From: CBFGWV01 sp965652545
GTDB taxonomy: Bacteria; Pseudomonadota; Gammaproteobacteria; Competibacterales; Competibacteraceae
Assembly: GCA_965652545.1 (NCBI GenBank)
Contig: CBFGWV010000150.1
Coordinates: forward strand, 1 to 11,873
Length of the DNA: 11,873 nucleotides
Reading direction: 5' to 3'
Shown here: one piece after another, positions 1-7,471 of the stretch
Numbering within the stretch: position 1 is the first letter of the stretch
Layout of the letters: each line of letters opens with the position of its first letter
The notes under the pieces: model-generated
What the model was told of the DNA's origin: nothing
Databases searched by the model: none
Seen by the model: only the letters and a program-made list of their open reading frames with translations
Position numbers and translations under genes: made by a program

Positions 1-1234
1 CATCCGGCAGATCCGGGTCGGTGGGCACCAGCACGGCGGCATTGACCGGCATGGCTTCGCCGTGCACCCAGGCCTGCGCGATGCCCGGCTGGGCACAGAG
101 CTCGGCCTCCACCCACTCAGGGTTGACGTTGCGCCCGTAAGCGGTGACGAACTGGTGCTTGCGGCGGCCGTGGATGACCAGGTGATGACCGTCCCAGTGA
201 CCCAGGTCGCCGGTGTCCACCCACTCGCCGCTGGCCGGTGCATCCAGATAACCGAGGAAACCGGCGCGGCGCACGTGGATGGCGGCGTGCCGGTCGATGC
301 GTACCGACGCGTGCGCCAGCGGCGCCCCCACGGTGCCGGGTCGGTCAGCCCCCGGATGATTCAGGCAGACGACCGAGGCGCACTCGGACAAGCCGTAGCC
401 CTCATAGACCGGAAGACCGAGCCCGCGGGCACGCGCCAGCATGTCGGGCGCCACCCGGCCGCCGCCTACCGCGACAAAGCGAAGCGTCCTCGGCCTCGGC
501 TCGCCATGGTTCAACGCCGCAACCAAACCGGCGACCATCTGCGGCAGCGTGATGAGACTTTCGGCGCCGCAGGCGTCGATCTGGCGCAGCAGACACCGCA
601 CATCCAACGCGCTGCTGCCGCGCCAGCCGAGCGCCGCCAGCGGCCGCAGCATGACCTGCGCACCGGCGAGCAATGGCGCATACACCCCGGCGATGTTCTC
701 CAGCAGCACCGCCAGCGGCAGCACGACCAAGTGACGCCGGATGCCCAACGGTGCGAGCACAGTGGCCAGGCTTTGCGCCACCGCAAGCTGCCCCTGGGCA
801 TCCAGGCAGACGCCGCGCGGCTGACCGGTCGTCCCCGAGGTAAAGGTAATTCGTGCCGTCGTGGGCGGCAGCGCGACCGCGGCGGGTGCCGGCCGGGCCG
901 CGGCCGCCAGGCGCTCCTCCGGCACCGCAGCGCTGTCGTCGGCGATCAGGCAGGTGTCGGCACCACTGCTTTGCAGCAGGTGTCCGGTTTGTTGTGGCGA
1001 AAAAAAGCCCGGCACCGGCACGCAGACGACACCGGCCACCAGTGCGGCCAGGTCCCACAGCACCCAGTCGATGCCGTTGTCGCCCGCCAGAGCCAGTGTG
1101 CGCACGCCGCCTCGCGTCAGTGCGCGAGCCCGTCGGTCGATGGCCACGTGCAGCGCCTCGCCCCGCAGATGCCGGGTGCCGTCGGACACGCCGGCGGTGG
1201 CCGGCAAGGCGGCCAGGACGTGCTCAGGCGACAT
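1..1234 (-). CDS. AMP-binding (ANL superfamily) acyl-CoA ligase-like enzyme, 3' end missing
   Basis: This is an adenylate-forming enzyme of the acyl-CoA synthetase type, which activates a carboxylic acid with ATP to an acyl-adenylate; the substrate is unknown. I translated the minus strand from the ATG at 1234-1232 and found an open frame of 411 codons to the window edge. It carries the phosphate-binding loop TFTSGTTGQPRG from residue 130, YEGYGLSEC at 277-285 and VDTGD ending at residue 343. These are followed by a GRRKHQFVTAYGRN segment that matches the hinge before the small C-terminal domain. That domain, with its catalytic lysine, lies outside the window, so roughly the last 80-100 residues are missing. 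The start overlaps the end of the upstream hemolysin-family gene by 11 bases, so the two are probably translationally coupled. Adenylation is well supported. Whether the acceptor is CoA, a carrier protein or something else cannot be told. Confidence 0.9.
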   Translation of the reverse strand, partial: MSPEHVLAALPATAGVSDGTRHLRGEALHVAIDRRARALTRGGVRTLALAGDNGIDWVLWDLAALVAGVVCVPVPGFFSPQQTGHLLQSSGADTCLIADDSAAVPEERLAAAARPAPAAVALPPTTARITFTSGTTGQPRGVCLDAQGQLAVAQSLATVLAPLGIRRHLVVLPLAVLLENIAGVYAPLLAGAQVMLRPLAALGWRGSSALDVRCLLRQIDACGAESLITLPQMVAGLVAALNHGEPRPRTLRFVAVGGGRVAPDMLARARGLGLPVYEGYGLSECASVVCLNHPGADRPGTVGAPLAHASVRIDRHAAIHVRRAGFLGYLDAPASGEWVDTGDLGHWDGHHLVIHGRRKHQFVTAYGRNVNPEWVEAELCAQPGIAQAWVHGEAMPVNAAVLVPTDPDLPD

Positions 1235-1862
1235 GCAGGACACCGTGCCCGGCGCCGCGCACCAGCCCCATTTGCCTCAGCGTCGCGTGGCCAGCGCGGA
1301 TGTCGCCGCCCATGACCATCGGTCGCCGGTCGTAGTAGCGCCCCCAGTCGGCCAGGGCATCGCCCATGCGTTCGGCGCGTGCAACGGCCAGCGGCATCGG
1401 CGCCAGGCCCAGCCGCCGGAAGCTGTTGATCAGCGTCGGTGTGCCGGTGAACACGACCCAGCGCAGGCCGGCACCGGCCAAGGCGTGGGTGACAGCGATG
1501 ATCAGGCGCCGCGCGCCGCCGTGGGTGGCGGCGGCGAGGTTGCCCACCTCGACCACATCGGCGCGCCTCACCCGGTGGCCGAGCGCCGCCCCCAGCGCAT
1601 GCTCGACCGGGGTATCGAGATAGCGCTCGAGGAACAACGTCGATGCGGCCGCCAGACGCATACCGGCCGCGGCGACCCAGTCGCCGTTATGGCACGCGCC
1701 GAGCAAGTCGGGCATGAAGCTCGTCAGCCGGGCGCCGTGGTCTTCGGCAAACCGATGGGCGATGAAGCGCTCCAGCGATCCGCGCAGTGGATGACCCGCG
1801 TCGATGCAGCGCAGCGGCGCGCCGGTCGAGGGGGTGTCGAAACAGTCGAGGCCGTTCTGCAT
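1224..1862 (-). CDS. Thermostable hemolysin family protein (T_hemolysin)
   Basis: The 212-residue protein matches the family named after the Vibrio delta-VPH thermostable hemolysin. Family-like segments are GMRLAAASTLFLERYLD around residues 67-83, VVEVGNLAA at 103-111, the run RWVVFTGTPTLINSFRRLGL at 134-153, and WGRYYDRRP at 173-181. I see no signal peptide and no membrane segment, so a cytoplasmic enzyme is more likely than a secreted lysin. The FLERYLD-type segment and overall layout recall GNAT and autoinducer-synthase folds, which is inference only. The ATG at 1862 is the only in-frame ATG found near the upstream end and has no strong ribosome binding site. The gene overlaps the adenylating enzyme by 11 bases and probably shares its transcript. 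It is divergent from the VWA lipoprotein gene. Confidence 0.85.
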   Translation of the reverse strand: MQNGLDCFDTPSTGAPLRCIDAGHPLRGSLERFIAHRFAEDHGARLTSFMPDLLGACHNGDWVAAAGMRLAAASTLFLERYLDTPVEHALGAALGHRVRRADVVEVGNLAAATHGGARRLIIAVTHALAGAGLRWVVFTGTPTLINSFRRLGLAPMPLAVARAERMGDALADWGRYYDRRPMVMGGDIRAGHATLRQMGLVRGAGHGVLHVA

Positions 1863-1913
1863 GGGGTCGGTCGTCCGAAGCCGAGTGCTTGGGCGCCATG
1901 CTGGCGGGACGAG

Positions 1914-1930
1914 CTTAAGAGCGGCTTAAG
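1914..1930. promoter_or_regulatory. Candidate QseB/PmrA-type box (CTTAAG-N5-CTTAAG)
   Basis: Two identical CTTAAG hexamers lie at 1914-1919 and 1925-1930, separated by five bases, giving an 11-base repeat period. This is the architecture known for PmrA/BasR-type response regulators (YTTAAK-N5-YTTAAK). TTAA tetramers are rare in this GC-rich window, so the pair is unlikely to be background. Each half is self-complementary, so the site reads identically on both strands and could serve either divergent gene. It ends five bases before the TATGAT of the VWA promoter. A similar box precedes the local two-component operon. Binding itself is inferred. Confidence 0.65.
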
Positions 1931-1935
1931 GCGGG

Positions 1936-1941
1936 TATGAT
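1936..1941 (+). promoter_or_regulatory. Putative -10 element (TATGAT) for the VWA lipoprotein gene
   Basis: TATGAT matches the sigma-70 -10 consensus at five of six positions. It lies 47 bases before the start codon at 1989. At a 17-base spacing no good -35 hexamer is present. The place is occupied by the first half of the CTTAAG repeat, as expected for an activator-dependent promoter. The start gene has a clear ribosome binding site (AGGGA, 1979-1983). Confidence 0.5.
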
Positions 1942-1988
1942 GCCGCGACCGGACGTCCACCGGGTTCGACGAGGCAGCAGGGAAGATC

Positions 1989-3569
1989 ATGGCGCATCGC
2001 AAAATCATCGCCGTCGCAGGCTTTTGTCTCGGCTTGTCCGCCTGCGGGCTTACACCCTCATCGGACATGCCGGCTCCGGTGTACCCGGCCTCGGTCATGG
2101 CGGTGGCACCGGAGCCGTCCGCCCAGTGGGCGCCACCGGCGGCGAGCGCTGAGAATCGCGAGCGTTTCGAGCCCATCGAAACCAACCCGGTCAAGCGGGT
2201 CGATGAGGCGCCGGTTTCGACCTTCTCGGTCGATGTGGATACCGCCTCATACAGCTTCGTCAGGCGGCGATTGAACGACGGCATCCTGCCGCCGGCCGAC
2301 GCGGTGCGCATCGAGGAGTTCGTCAACTACTTCGACTACGCGTATCCCGCCCCTGCGTCGCGGCGCGAGCCTTTCGCCACTCACGTGTTCGTCGGCGACT
2401 CGCCCTGGCGGCCGGGCAACAAGCTGCTGCAGATCGGCATCAAGGGTTACGAGGTCGACCAGCGGCCGCGCTCCAACCTGGTATTTCTGATCGACGTCTC
2501 CGGGTCCATGGCCTCCGACGACAAGCTGCCGCTGGTCAAGCGCGCCATCGGCTTGCTGGTCGATCAACTGGGTGCCGAGGACACCGTCGCCCTGGTGGTC
2601 TACGCCGGCGCGGCCGGTACGGTGCTGGAGCCGACGCCGGCCTCCGACAAGACGGCCATCCTCGCCGCCCTGGACCGGCTGGAGGCCGGCGGGTCGACCG
2701 CCGGGGCCGAGGGGCTCGACCTGGCTTACCGCCTGGCCGAGCAGAACGCCGACCCCAAGGCGGTCAACCGCATCCTGTTGGCCACCGATGGCGACTTCAA
2801 CGTCGGCATCGCCGACCCCGAGGCGCTCAAGGCGTACGTCCAGCGCAAGCGCGAGACGGGCATTTACCTGTCCGTGCTGGGCTTCGGCGAGGGCAACTAC
2901 TACGACCAGCTCATGCAGACACTGGCGCAGAACGGCAATGGCATCGCGGCCTATATCGACACCCTCGGGGAGGCGCGCAAGGTGTTGGTGACCGAGGCGC
3001 GCTCGTCGCTGTTTCCCATTGCCAACGACGTGAAGGTGCAGGTCGACTTCAACCCGGCCACTGTGGCCGAGTACCGGTTGATCGGCTACGAGACGCGGGC
3101 GCTGGCACGTGAGGATTTCAATAACGACCGCGTCGATGCCGGTGATATCGGCGCCGGGCACACGGTTACCGCACTGTACGAGATCACCCCCGTGGGTGCG
3201 GACAGCGGTCGCATCGAGGCCAGCCGCTACACGGCCAAGCCCGCCGCCGGCGAGCCTGCACGGCTGGATGAGTACGCGCTGCTGCGGCTGCGCTACAAAC
3301 TGCCCGGCGACGACCAGTCGCGCCTGATCGAGCGCATCGTGCCCAGTGCCAACACGGTTGTCGGCGCCGACTGGCAACGGCGCGAGTTCGACTTCGCCAC
3401 CGCCGTGGCCGGGTTTGCGCAGCTGCTGCGCGGGGGCAAGTACACCGACGAATGGACCTATGACGCGGTCATCGAGCAGGCGCTGGCCAGCCGCGGCGAC
3501 GACGCTTTCGGCTACCGCAGCGAGTTCGTGCAACTGGTGCGCATGGCCAAGCTCGCCAAGCCGATGTAG
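1989..3569 (+). CDS. YfbK-like von Willebrand factor A domain lipoprotein
   Basis: The protein has 526 residues. It begins with a lipoprotein signal whose lipobox LSAC places the acylated cysteine at residue 19; +2 is Gly, which favours the outer membrane. A Pro/Ala-rich linker (about 20-70) leads into a conserved N-terminal VWA-associated domain (FSVDVDTASYSFVRRRLNDG, about 80-98). The VWA domain follows at about 160-330. Its metal-ion-dependent adhesion site is complete: D169-x-S171-x-S173, T237 in GGSTAG and D267 in ATDGD. A C-terminal region (about 340-520) fits the DUF3520-type tail of E. coli YfbK relatives. The likely role is divalent-metal-dependent protein binding at the cell envelope; no specific partner can be named. 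The start is supported by AGGGA about five bases upstream. A -10 element and a QseB/PmrA-like box precede the gene, which suggests control by the local two-component system. Confidence 0.93.
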   Translation: MAHRKIIAVAGFCLGLSACGLTPSSDMPAPVYPASVMAVAPEPSAQWAPPAASAENRERFEPIETNPVKRVDEAPVSTFSVDVDTASYSFVRRRLNDGILPPADAVRIEEFVNYFDYAYPAPASRREPFATHVFVGDSPWRPGNKLLQIGIKGYEVDQRPRSNLVFLIDVSGSMASDDKLPLVKRAIGLLVDQLGAEDTVALVVYAGAAGTVLEPTPASDKTAILAALDRLEAGGSTAGAEGLDLAYRLAEQNADPKAVNRILLATDGDFNVGIADPEALKAYVQRKRETGIYLSVLGFGEGNYYDQLMQTLAQNGNGIAAYIDTLGEARKVLVTEARSSLFPIANDVKVQVDFNPATVAEYRLIGYETRALAREDFNNDRVDAGDIGAGHTVTALYEITPVGADSGRIEASRYTAKPAAGEPARLDEYALLRLRYKLPGDDQSRLIERIVPSANTVVGADWQRREFDFATAVAGFAQLLRGGKYTDEWTYDAVIEQALASRGDDAFGYRSEFVQLVRMAKLAKPM

Positions 3570-3644
3570 GCGACGGCCACTGTTCGAAACGCCCGGCCCC
3601 AAAGGCGATATGCTCCGGCGGATAGACGGCGAACGAGCTCCATC

Positions 3645-6122
3645 ATGGCGAATCGTCCGATCCCCCCCGACCATTGTCCGGACACCCTGGAGGCGGCGCT
3701 CGGGCTGACGGCGGAAGCGGCTGCGCGGCGGCTGGTTCGGTACGGGTTCAACGACATCGTTCCCGTGTCCGGCGCCTCCTGGATGGACCTCGTGGCCGAT
3801 ACCCTGCGCGACCCGATGATCTGGTTCGTCGTGGGGCTGGGCGCTTTGTTCACGGCACTCGGCCAGTACACCGACGCCGCCGTCCTGGCGATCGCATTGG
3901 TGCCGCTGGCGGGGATGGATGCCTATCTGCATCGGCGTACCCGGGCCTCGACACACAGCCTGGCCGGCCGTTTGGCGATCGTTGCCAGGGTCGTGCGCGA
4001 CGGCGCCGTCCTGGAATGCCCGGCCCGTGAGCTCGTTCCGGGCGATCTCATCGTGCTTCGCGCCGGCGACGCCATTCCCGGCGACGGCCTGTTCGTCGCC
4101 GGCAACGATATTCAAATCGACGAATCGTCTCTGACGGGTGAGTCGTATCCGGTTCACAAGCGTGCCCTGCCCGGCGGCGTCGATCTGCGGCGGCCGCTCG
4201 ATGTGGGCCATTGGGGCTCCGCGGGGACGCGCCTGCTGGCCGGCGAGGCCCGGATGCGCCTCGTGATGACCGGTAGCGGGACGCTCTATGGCGAGATTGT
4301 CCGTTCGGCCACGCTGGGGCGCCACGCGATCACGCCCCTGCAACGGGCTCTGGGGCGCCTGGTGGCGGTCATGCTCGTTGCCGCCATCGGGTTGTGCGTG
4401 TTGCTCGGGGTTGTGCGATTCGTACAGGGGCATGGCCTCGTCGATGCATTGGTGAGCGCAGTCACGCTTGCGGTGGCCGCCCTGCCAGAGGAGTTTCCGG
4501 TCGTGTTGACGTTCTTCCTCGGTGTCGGCGTCTACCGACTGGCCCGGCGGCAGGCATTGGTCAGGCGTGCGGTCGCGGTGGAGAACATCGGGCGGGTGAC
4601 CTGCATCTGTTCGGACAAGACCGGTACCTTAACTGTCGGCAAGCTGACCGTTGCCCATTGCCTGGCGGCGGACGGGGCCGACGAGAGACAGTTGCGCGTA
4701 TGGGCCGCATTGGCGGGAAGACCGGGGAGCGACGACCCGCTGGATATCGCGCTGTATGCCGCCGCTGGAGGCCTGCCGACCCACGTGCGGGTGGCCGTCT
4801 TCCCGTTTACGGAGGACCGACGGCGCGAAACCGTCATCCTGCGGCAGGAGAGCGGCGAGGGACTGGCGCTCGTCAAAGGTGCACCGGAGACGGTTCTACC
4901 GATGTGTACCTTGTCCGCTGCCGACCACCGGGTCTGGATGGAACGGGTGGCCGAGTTCGCGGCCGGTGGTCACAAGGTGATCGCTGTGGCGATGCGGCCT
5001 TGTCTGCCGACCGCCGGGCCCGAGCCCGATGGGGGCTACGTGCTGGCCGGCCTATTGGCTTTGGAGGATCCGCTGCGGGACGGTGTCCGCGAGGCCGTCG
5101 GCGCGTGCCGCTCGGCCGGCATCCGCGTGGTGATGGTTACCGGCGACCATCCTTCAACCGCCGCGGCCATTGCACGCGATGCGGGCCTGTCGGCGAACGA
5201 GCCCCGTGTCGTGTTGGCCGATGCCCTCGAGCGCATCGACGATCCGGCGGCGTTTGCGTCGGTCGAGATCGTGGCACGCGCCACGCCGTCGCAGAAGCTG
5301 GCCTTGGTACGCTGGCTCCAGCGATCGGGCGAGATCGTCGCGGTCACCGGCGACGGGGTCAACGATGTACCTGCCCTGCAGGCAGCAGATATCGGGATCG
5401 CCATGGGCGAACGGGGCACGCAGAGCGCCCGCGAAGTTGCCGCCATCGTGCTGCTCGATGACAATTTTCAAACCATCGTGCGCGCGATCGGCGAAGGGCG
5501 GCAACTGCTCGCCAACCTCCGGCTATCGTTCGCCTACCTTTTGATGATCCACATCCCGTTCGTCGTCAGCGCCGCTGTGATGCCCCTGATGGGCTATCCG
5601 CTGCTCTACCTGCCCGTACATATCGTCTGGTTGGAGCTGATCATTCACCCCACGGCGATGCTGGTCTTCCAGGATTCGCCCGCGGACTCGTGCCTCAAGG
5701 TCTGGCCGGGAGGCGCAAGTCTGCGATTCTTCTCGCGCCGCACCTGGGCCGCCATGCTGGTCGGGGGGCTGGGGCTTGCGGCGGCCATCTGCGTGGCCTA
5801 CGCCCAGGTGGACGCGCGAACCGGCGATGTCCAGTACGCGCGTGCCCTGGGGATTGCGATGCTCGTATGTTCGGGTGTGGCGATGACAGCGGTGCTCAGC
5901 GGGCTGCGCGCCTGGGTGTCGCGTGCGGTTGTGGCCGGCGTGCTGCTGAGCGTTGCCTTGGTTCAACTGCCGGCGCTCGCGCCGCTGCTGCGCTTGGCGC
6001 CGCTGGCGGTGGCGGACTGGCGTATCGTGCTTCTGGCCACGGTCTGCTCTGCCGGCGTTGCGGCACTCGTCAGACGCACGTTGTTGGCCGGCAGCGGCCC
6101 ACCAGTCATACAGCGGGGGTAG
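3645..6122 (+). CDS. P-type cation-transporting ATPase (P2-like, ion unassigned)
   Basis: The 825-residue pump has all the catalytic signatures of P-type ATPases. The actuator loop TGES is at 164-167, the phosphorylation site CSDKTGTLT has its aspartate at 324, the nucleotide-domain motif KGAPE is at 411-415, and the hinge TGDGVND is at 568-574. Membrane pairs lie near 58-95, 236-300 and then several from about 625 to 810. There is no heavy-metal-binding N-terminal domain and no CPx motif. The M4 motif is PEEFPVVLT (281-289) rather than PEGLP, and M6 reads WLELIIHPTA (662-671) instead of the Ca-ATPase type with N, T and D ligands. The overall build is P2-like (Ca, Mn, Na/H relatives), but the transported ion is not predictable. 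The gene starts 75 bases after the VWA gene with a weak ribosome site; a poor TATGCT (3609-3614) could be a -10. A universal stress gene follows after four bases. Confidence 0.93.
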   Translation: MANRPIPPDHCPDTLEAALGLTAEAAARRLVRYGFNDIVPVSGASWMDLVADTLRDPMIWFVVGLGALFTALGQYTDAAVLAIALVPLAGMDAYLHRRTRASTHSLAGRLAIVARVVRDGAVLECPARELVPGDLIVLRAGDAIPGDGLFVAGNDIQIDESSLTGESYPVHKRALPGGVDLRRPLDVGHWGSAGTRLLAGEARMRLVMTGSGTLYGEIVRSATLGRHAITPLQRALGRLVAVMLVAAIGLCVLLGVVRFVQGHGLVDALVSAVTLAVAALPEEFPVVLTFFLGVGVYRLARRQALVRRAVAVENIGRVTCICSDKTGTLTVGKLTVAHCLAADGADERQLRVWAALAGRPGSDDPLDIALYAAAGGLPTHVRVAVFPFTEDRRRETVILRQESGEGLALVKGAPETVLPMCTLSAADHRVWMERVAEFAAGGHKVIAVAMRPCLPTAGPEPDGGYVLAGLLALEDPLRDGVREAVGACRSAGIRVVMVTGDHPSTAAAIARDAGLSANEPRVVLADALERIDDPAAFASVEIVARATPSQKLALVRWLQRSGEIVAVTGDGVNDVPALQAADIGIAMGERGTQSAREVAAIVLLDDNFQTIVRAIGEGRQLLANLRLSFAYLLMIHIPFVVSAAVMPLMGYPLLYLPVHIVWLELIIHPTAMLVFQDSPADSCLKVWPGGASLRFFSRRTWAAMLVGGLGLAAAICVAYAQVDARTGDVQYARALGIAMLVCSGVAMTAVLSGLRAWVSRAVVAGVLLSVALVQLPALAPLLRLAPLAVADWRIVLLATVCSAGVAALVRRTLLAGSGPPVIQRG

Positions 6123-6126
6123 GACC

Positions 6127-6573
6127 ATGTTCAGCGTCATCCTTGTACCGATCGACTTGGCCCAGGAGAGCAGCTGGCGCTTCGCATTGCCGGAGGCTTT
6201 GGACATCGCTGGCCGGGAGGGAAGCCGTGTCGTCGTCATGACCGTGGTGCGGGAGATGCAGGCCATGTTCGAGAACGTCTGCCTGGCTTACGAGCTCGAT
6301 ACGATGCTCGCGCGCGCCGAAGGCCAGTTGCGCAGCATCATCTCGCCGCTGCGAGGTCGCGGCATCACGATCGACCACGAGGTGCGCTTCGGCAGCATCG
6401 CGCGGGAGATTGTGCGATGCGCGACGACCCGGCAGGCGGACCTGATCGTCATGGCCTCCCACCGACCGGAAATCGGTGACTTCCTCATCGGGCCGATCGC
6501 CGCCCATGTCGCTGAGCATGCGCCGTGCTCGGTCCTCGTCGTGCGCTCGGGTGCGTCAGCGTCATCCTCTTAA
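6127..6573 (+). CDS. Universal stress protein (UspA family, UspF/G-like tail)
   Basis: This is a 148-residue single-domain Usp with an N-terminal beta strand VILVPIDLAQESS. Its C-terminal nucleotide-loop region runs from MASHRP through LIGPIAAHVAEHAPCSVLVVR, close to the UspF/UspG layout ASHRP...LLGS. The usual Gly-Ser/Thr after the loop is Gly-Pro here (LIGP), so ATP binding may be altered. The frame is open further upstream to 5953, but that part lies inside the ATPase gene. The ATG at 6127 has a strong purine-rich site (GGGGGTAGGA) and sits four bases after the ATPase stop, so I chose it. Coupling to a cation pump suggests a stress-responsive pump-Usp pair. The TAA stop lies inside the first half of the regulatory box that serves the next operon. 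Confidence 0.9.
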   Translation: MFSVILVPIDLAQESSWRFALPEALDIAGREGSRVVVMTVVREMQAMFENVCLAYELDTMLARAEGQLRSIISPLRGRGITIDHEVRFGSIAREIVRCATTRQADLIVMASHRPEIGDFLIGPIAAHVAEHAPCSVLVVRSGASASSS

Positions 6574-6585
6574 TCCGCCCTTAAG
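6569..6585. promoter_or_regulatory. Candidate QseB/PmrA-type box (CTTAAT-N5-CTTAAG)
   Basis: CTTAAT at 6569-6574 and CTTAAG at 6580-6585 are separated by CCGCC, the same 11-base period as the site at 1914-1930. Both hexamers fit YTTAAK. The site lies 65 bases before the PepSY start and overlaps the stop codon of the universal stress gene. It is well placed to give autoregulation of the PepSY-cytochrome-regulator-kinase operon. A matching -10 is not clear; weak candidates are CATACG (6615-6620) and GATACA (6633-6638). Confidence 0.65.
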
Positions 6586-6650
6586 CCGGCCGTGGCCAAA
6601 TCTCCGTCCGTCGCCATACGGCGTCGTCACCTGATACATCGGAGATCCGC

Positions 6651-6917
6651 ATGAAAACCCTCGCCACTGCCGTGCTTGCCCTGCTCGTCGCCCCGACTGT
6701 GTTCGCCGGCGCCGATTGCCCGGCCAATTCCAAGGATCAATGGATACCCGAGGCCGACATGCGGGCGCGCATCGAAGGCGAGGGCATCGCGATCAGGACC
6801 TTCAAAATCGATGACAACTGCTACGAGGTGTACGGCCGCGACGACCAGGGGCGCAAGGTCGAGATCTACTACGACACCGCCTCGGGTGAGGTGGTGAAGT
6901 CCGAGATCGACGGCTAG
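6651..6917 (+). CDS. Small periplasmic PepSY-domain protein
   Basis: The 88-residue protein has a clear Sec signal peptide: MK start, hydrophobic core ATAVLALLVAPTV and cleavage expected after VFA at residue 19. The mature part of about 69 residues resembles the PepSY_2 type (KDQWIPEADMRARIEGEGI..., then ...YEVYGRDDQGRKVEIYYD). Two cysteines, C23 and C57, remain in the mature chain and could form a disulfide. The start is supported by GGAG at 6641-6644. It is the first gene of a run with cytochrome b561 and a two-component pair; small PepSY proteins commonly sit beside such cytochromes and QseBC-like systems. A role as periplasmic modulator or ligand-binding partner of the kinase or the cytochrome is inferred, not shown. 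Confidence 0.88.
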   Translation: MKTLATAVLALLVAPTVFAGADCPANSKDQWIPEADMRARIEGEGIAIRTFKIDDNCYEVYGRDDQGRKVEIYYDTASGEVVKSEIDG

Positions 6918-6928
6918 GACGCGCGGCC

Positions 6929-7471
6929 ATGCACGGCACGGGCGTCAACGTATGGGACCCGCTGGTCCGCTCGCTGCACTGGCTGCTGGCCGGCGCGGTG
7001 CTGGCCAACCTGTTCCTGACCGAGGAGGGTGAGGTCTTGCACCAGTGGCTGGGCTACACGGCCGCCGGTGTGGTCGCCCTGCGTTTGGCCTGGGGTGTCG
7101 TCGGAACGCGTTATGCGCGTTTCGACGGCTGGTTTCCGACGCCCGGGCGGGTGTACCGCTACATGAGTGCGCTCATCGCCGGCCGCGAGGAGACCTATCC
7201 GGGCCACAATCCCTTGGCCGCGTTGATGATCCTGGCGATGATCGCGCTGGTGGCGGGTCTTGGCCTCAGCGGGTACCTGCTGGAGGAGACGGACCGCTTC
7301 TGGGGCTCCGAGGCCGTGGAAGAGCTGCACGAAGCCTTGGCCGCCACGCTCCAGGTGCTGGTGGCGCTGCATGTCCTGGCCGCGATGTTTCACCAGTTCT
7401 GGCTGCGGGACGGTACGCTGATGAGCATGATCCACGGCCGGAAGAGACTGCGTGCGGATACTCTTGATTGA
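6929..7471 (+). CDS. Cytochrome b561-family membrane protein
   Basis: The 180-residue protein has four predicted membrane helices at about 13-31, 39-60, 96-119 and 137-157. Candidate heme-ligand histidines sit in or next to these helices: H17 (RSLHW), H38 (LHQWLG), H134 (ELHEAL) and H148 (ALHVLA). A GHNP motif (92-95) precedes the third helix, as is usual in this family. Such proteins carry two b hemes and move electrons between the quinone pool and a periplasmic partner. The gene starts 11 bases after the PepSY stop. Its last 20 bases overlap the response-regulator start, so expression of the cytochrome and regulator is coupled. The natural electron acceptor is unknown. Confidence 0.92.
   Translation: MHGTGVNVWDPLVRSLHWLLAGAVLANLFLTEEGEVLHQWLGYTAAGVVALRLAWGVVGTRYARFDGWFPTPGRVYRYMSALIAGREETYPGHNPLAALMILAMIALVAGLGLSGYLLEETDRFWGSEAVEELHEALAATLQVLVALHVLAAMFHQFWLRDGTLMSMIHGRKRLRADTLD

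Noticed and set aside
402..1058. Minus-strand open frame of 218 codons inside the ligase gene
   Set aside because: It is in a different frame from the ligase and lacks motifs; the ligase frame explains the region.
62..1315. Plus-strand open frame of 417 codons
   Set aside because: It is antisense to the AMP-binding gene, whose frame contains all the expected ANL motifs. The plus-strand product is low-complexity with no motif.
861..1940. Plus-strand open frame of 359 codons
   Set aside because: It is antisense to the hemolysin-family and ligase genes, with no recognisable domain.
2247..4433. Minus-strand open frame of 728 codons opposite the VWA and ATPase genes
   Set aside because: It spans two well-supported plus-strand genes, has no recognisable motif, and is rich in Arg, Gln, Gly and Val as expected from the antisense of GC-rich codons.
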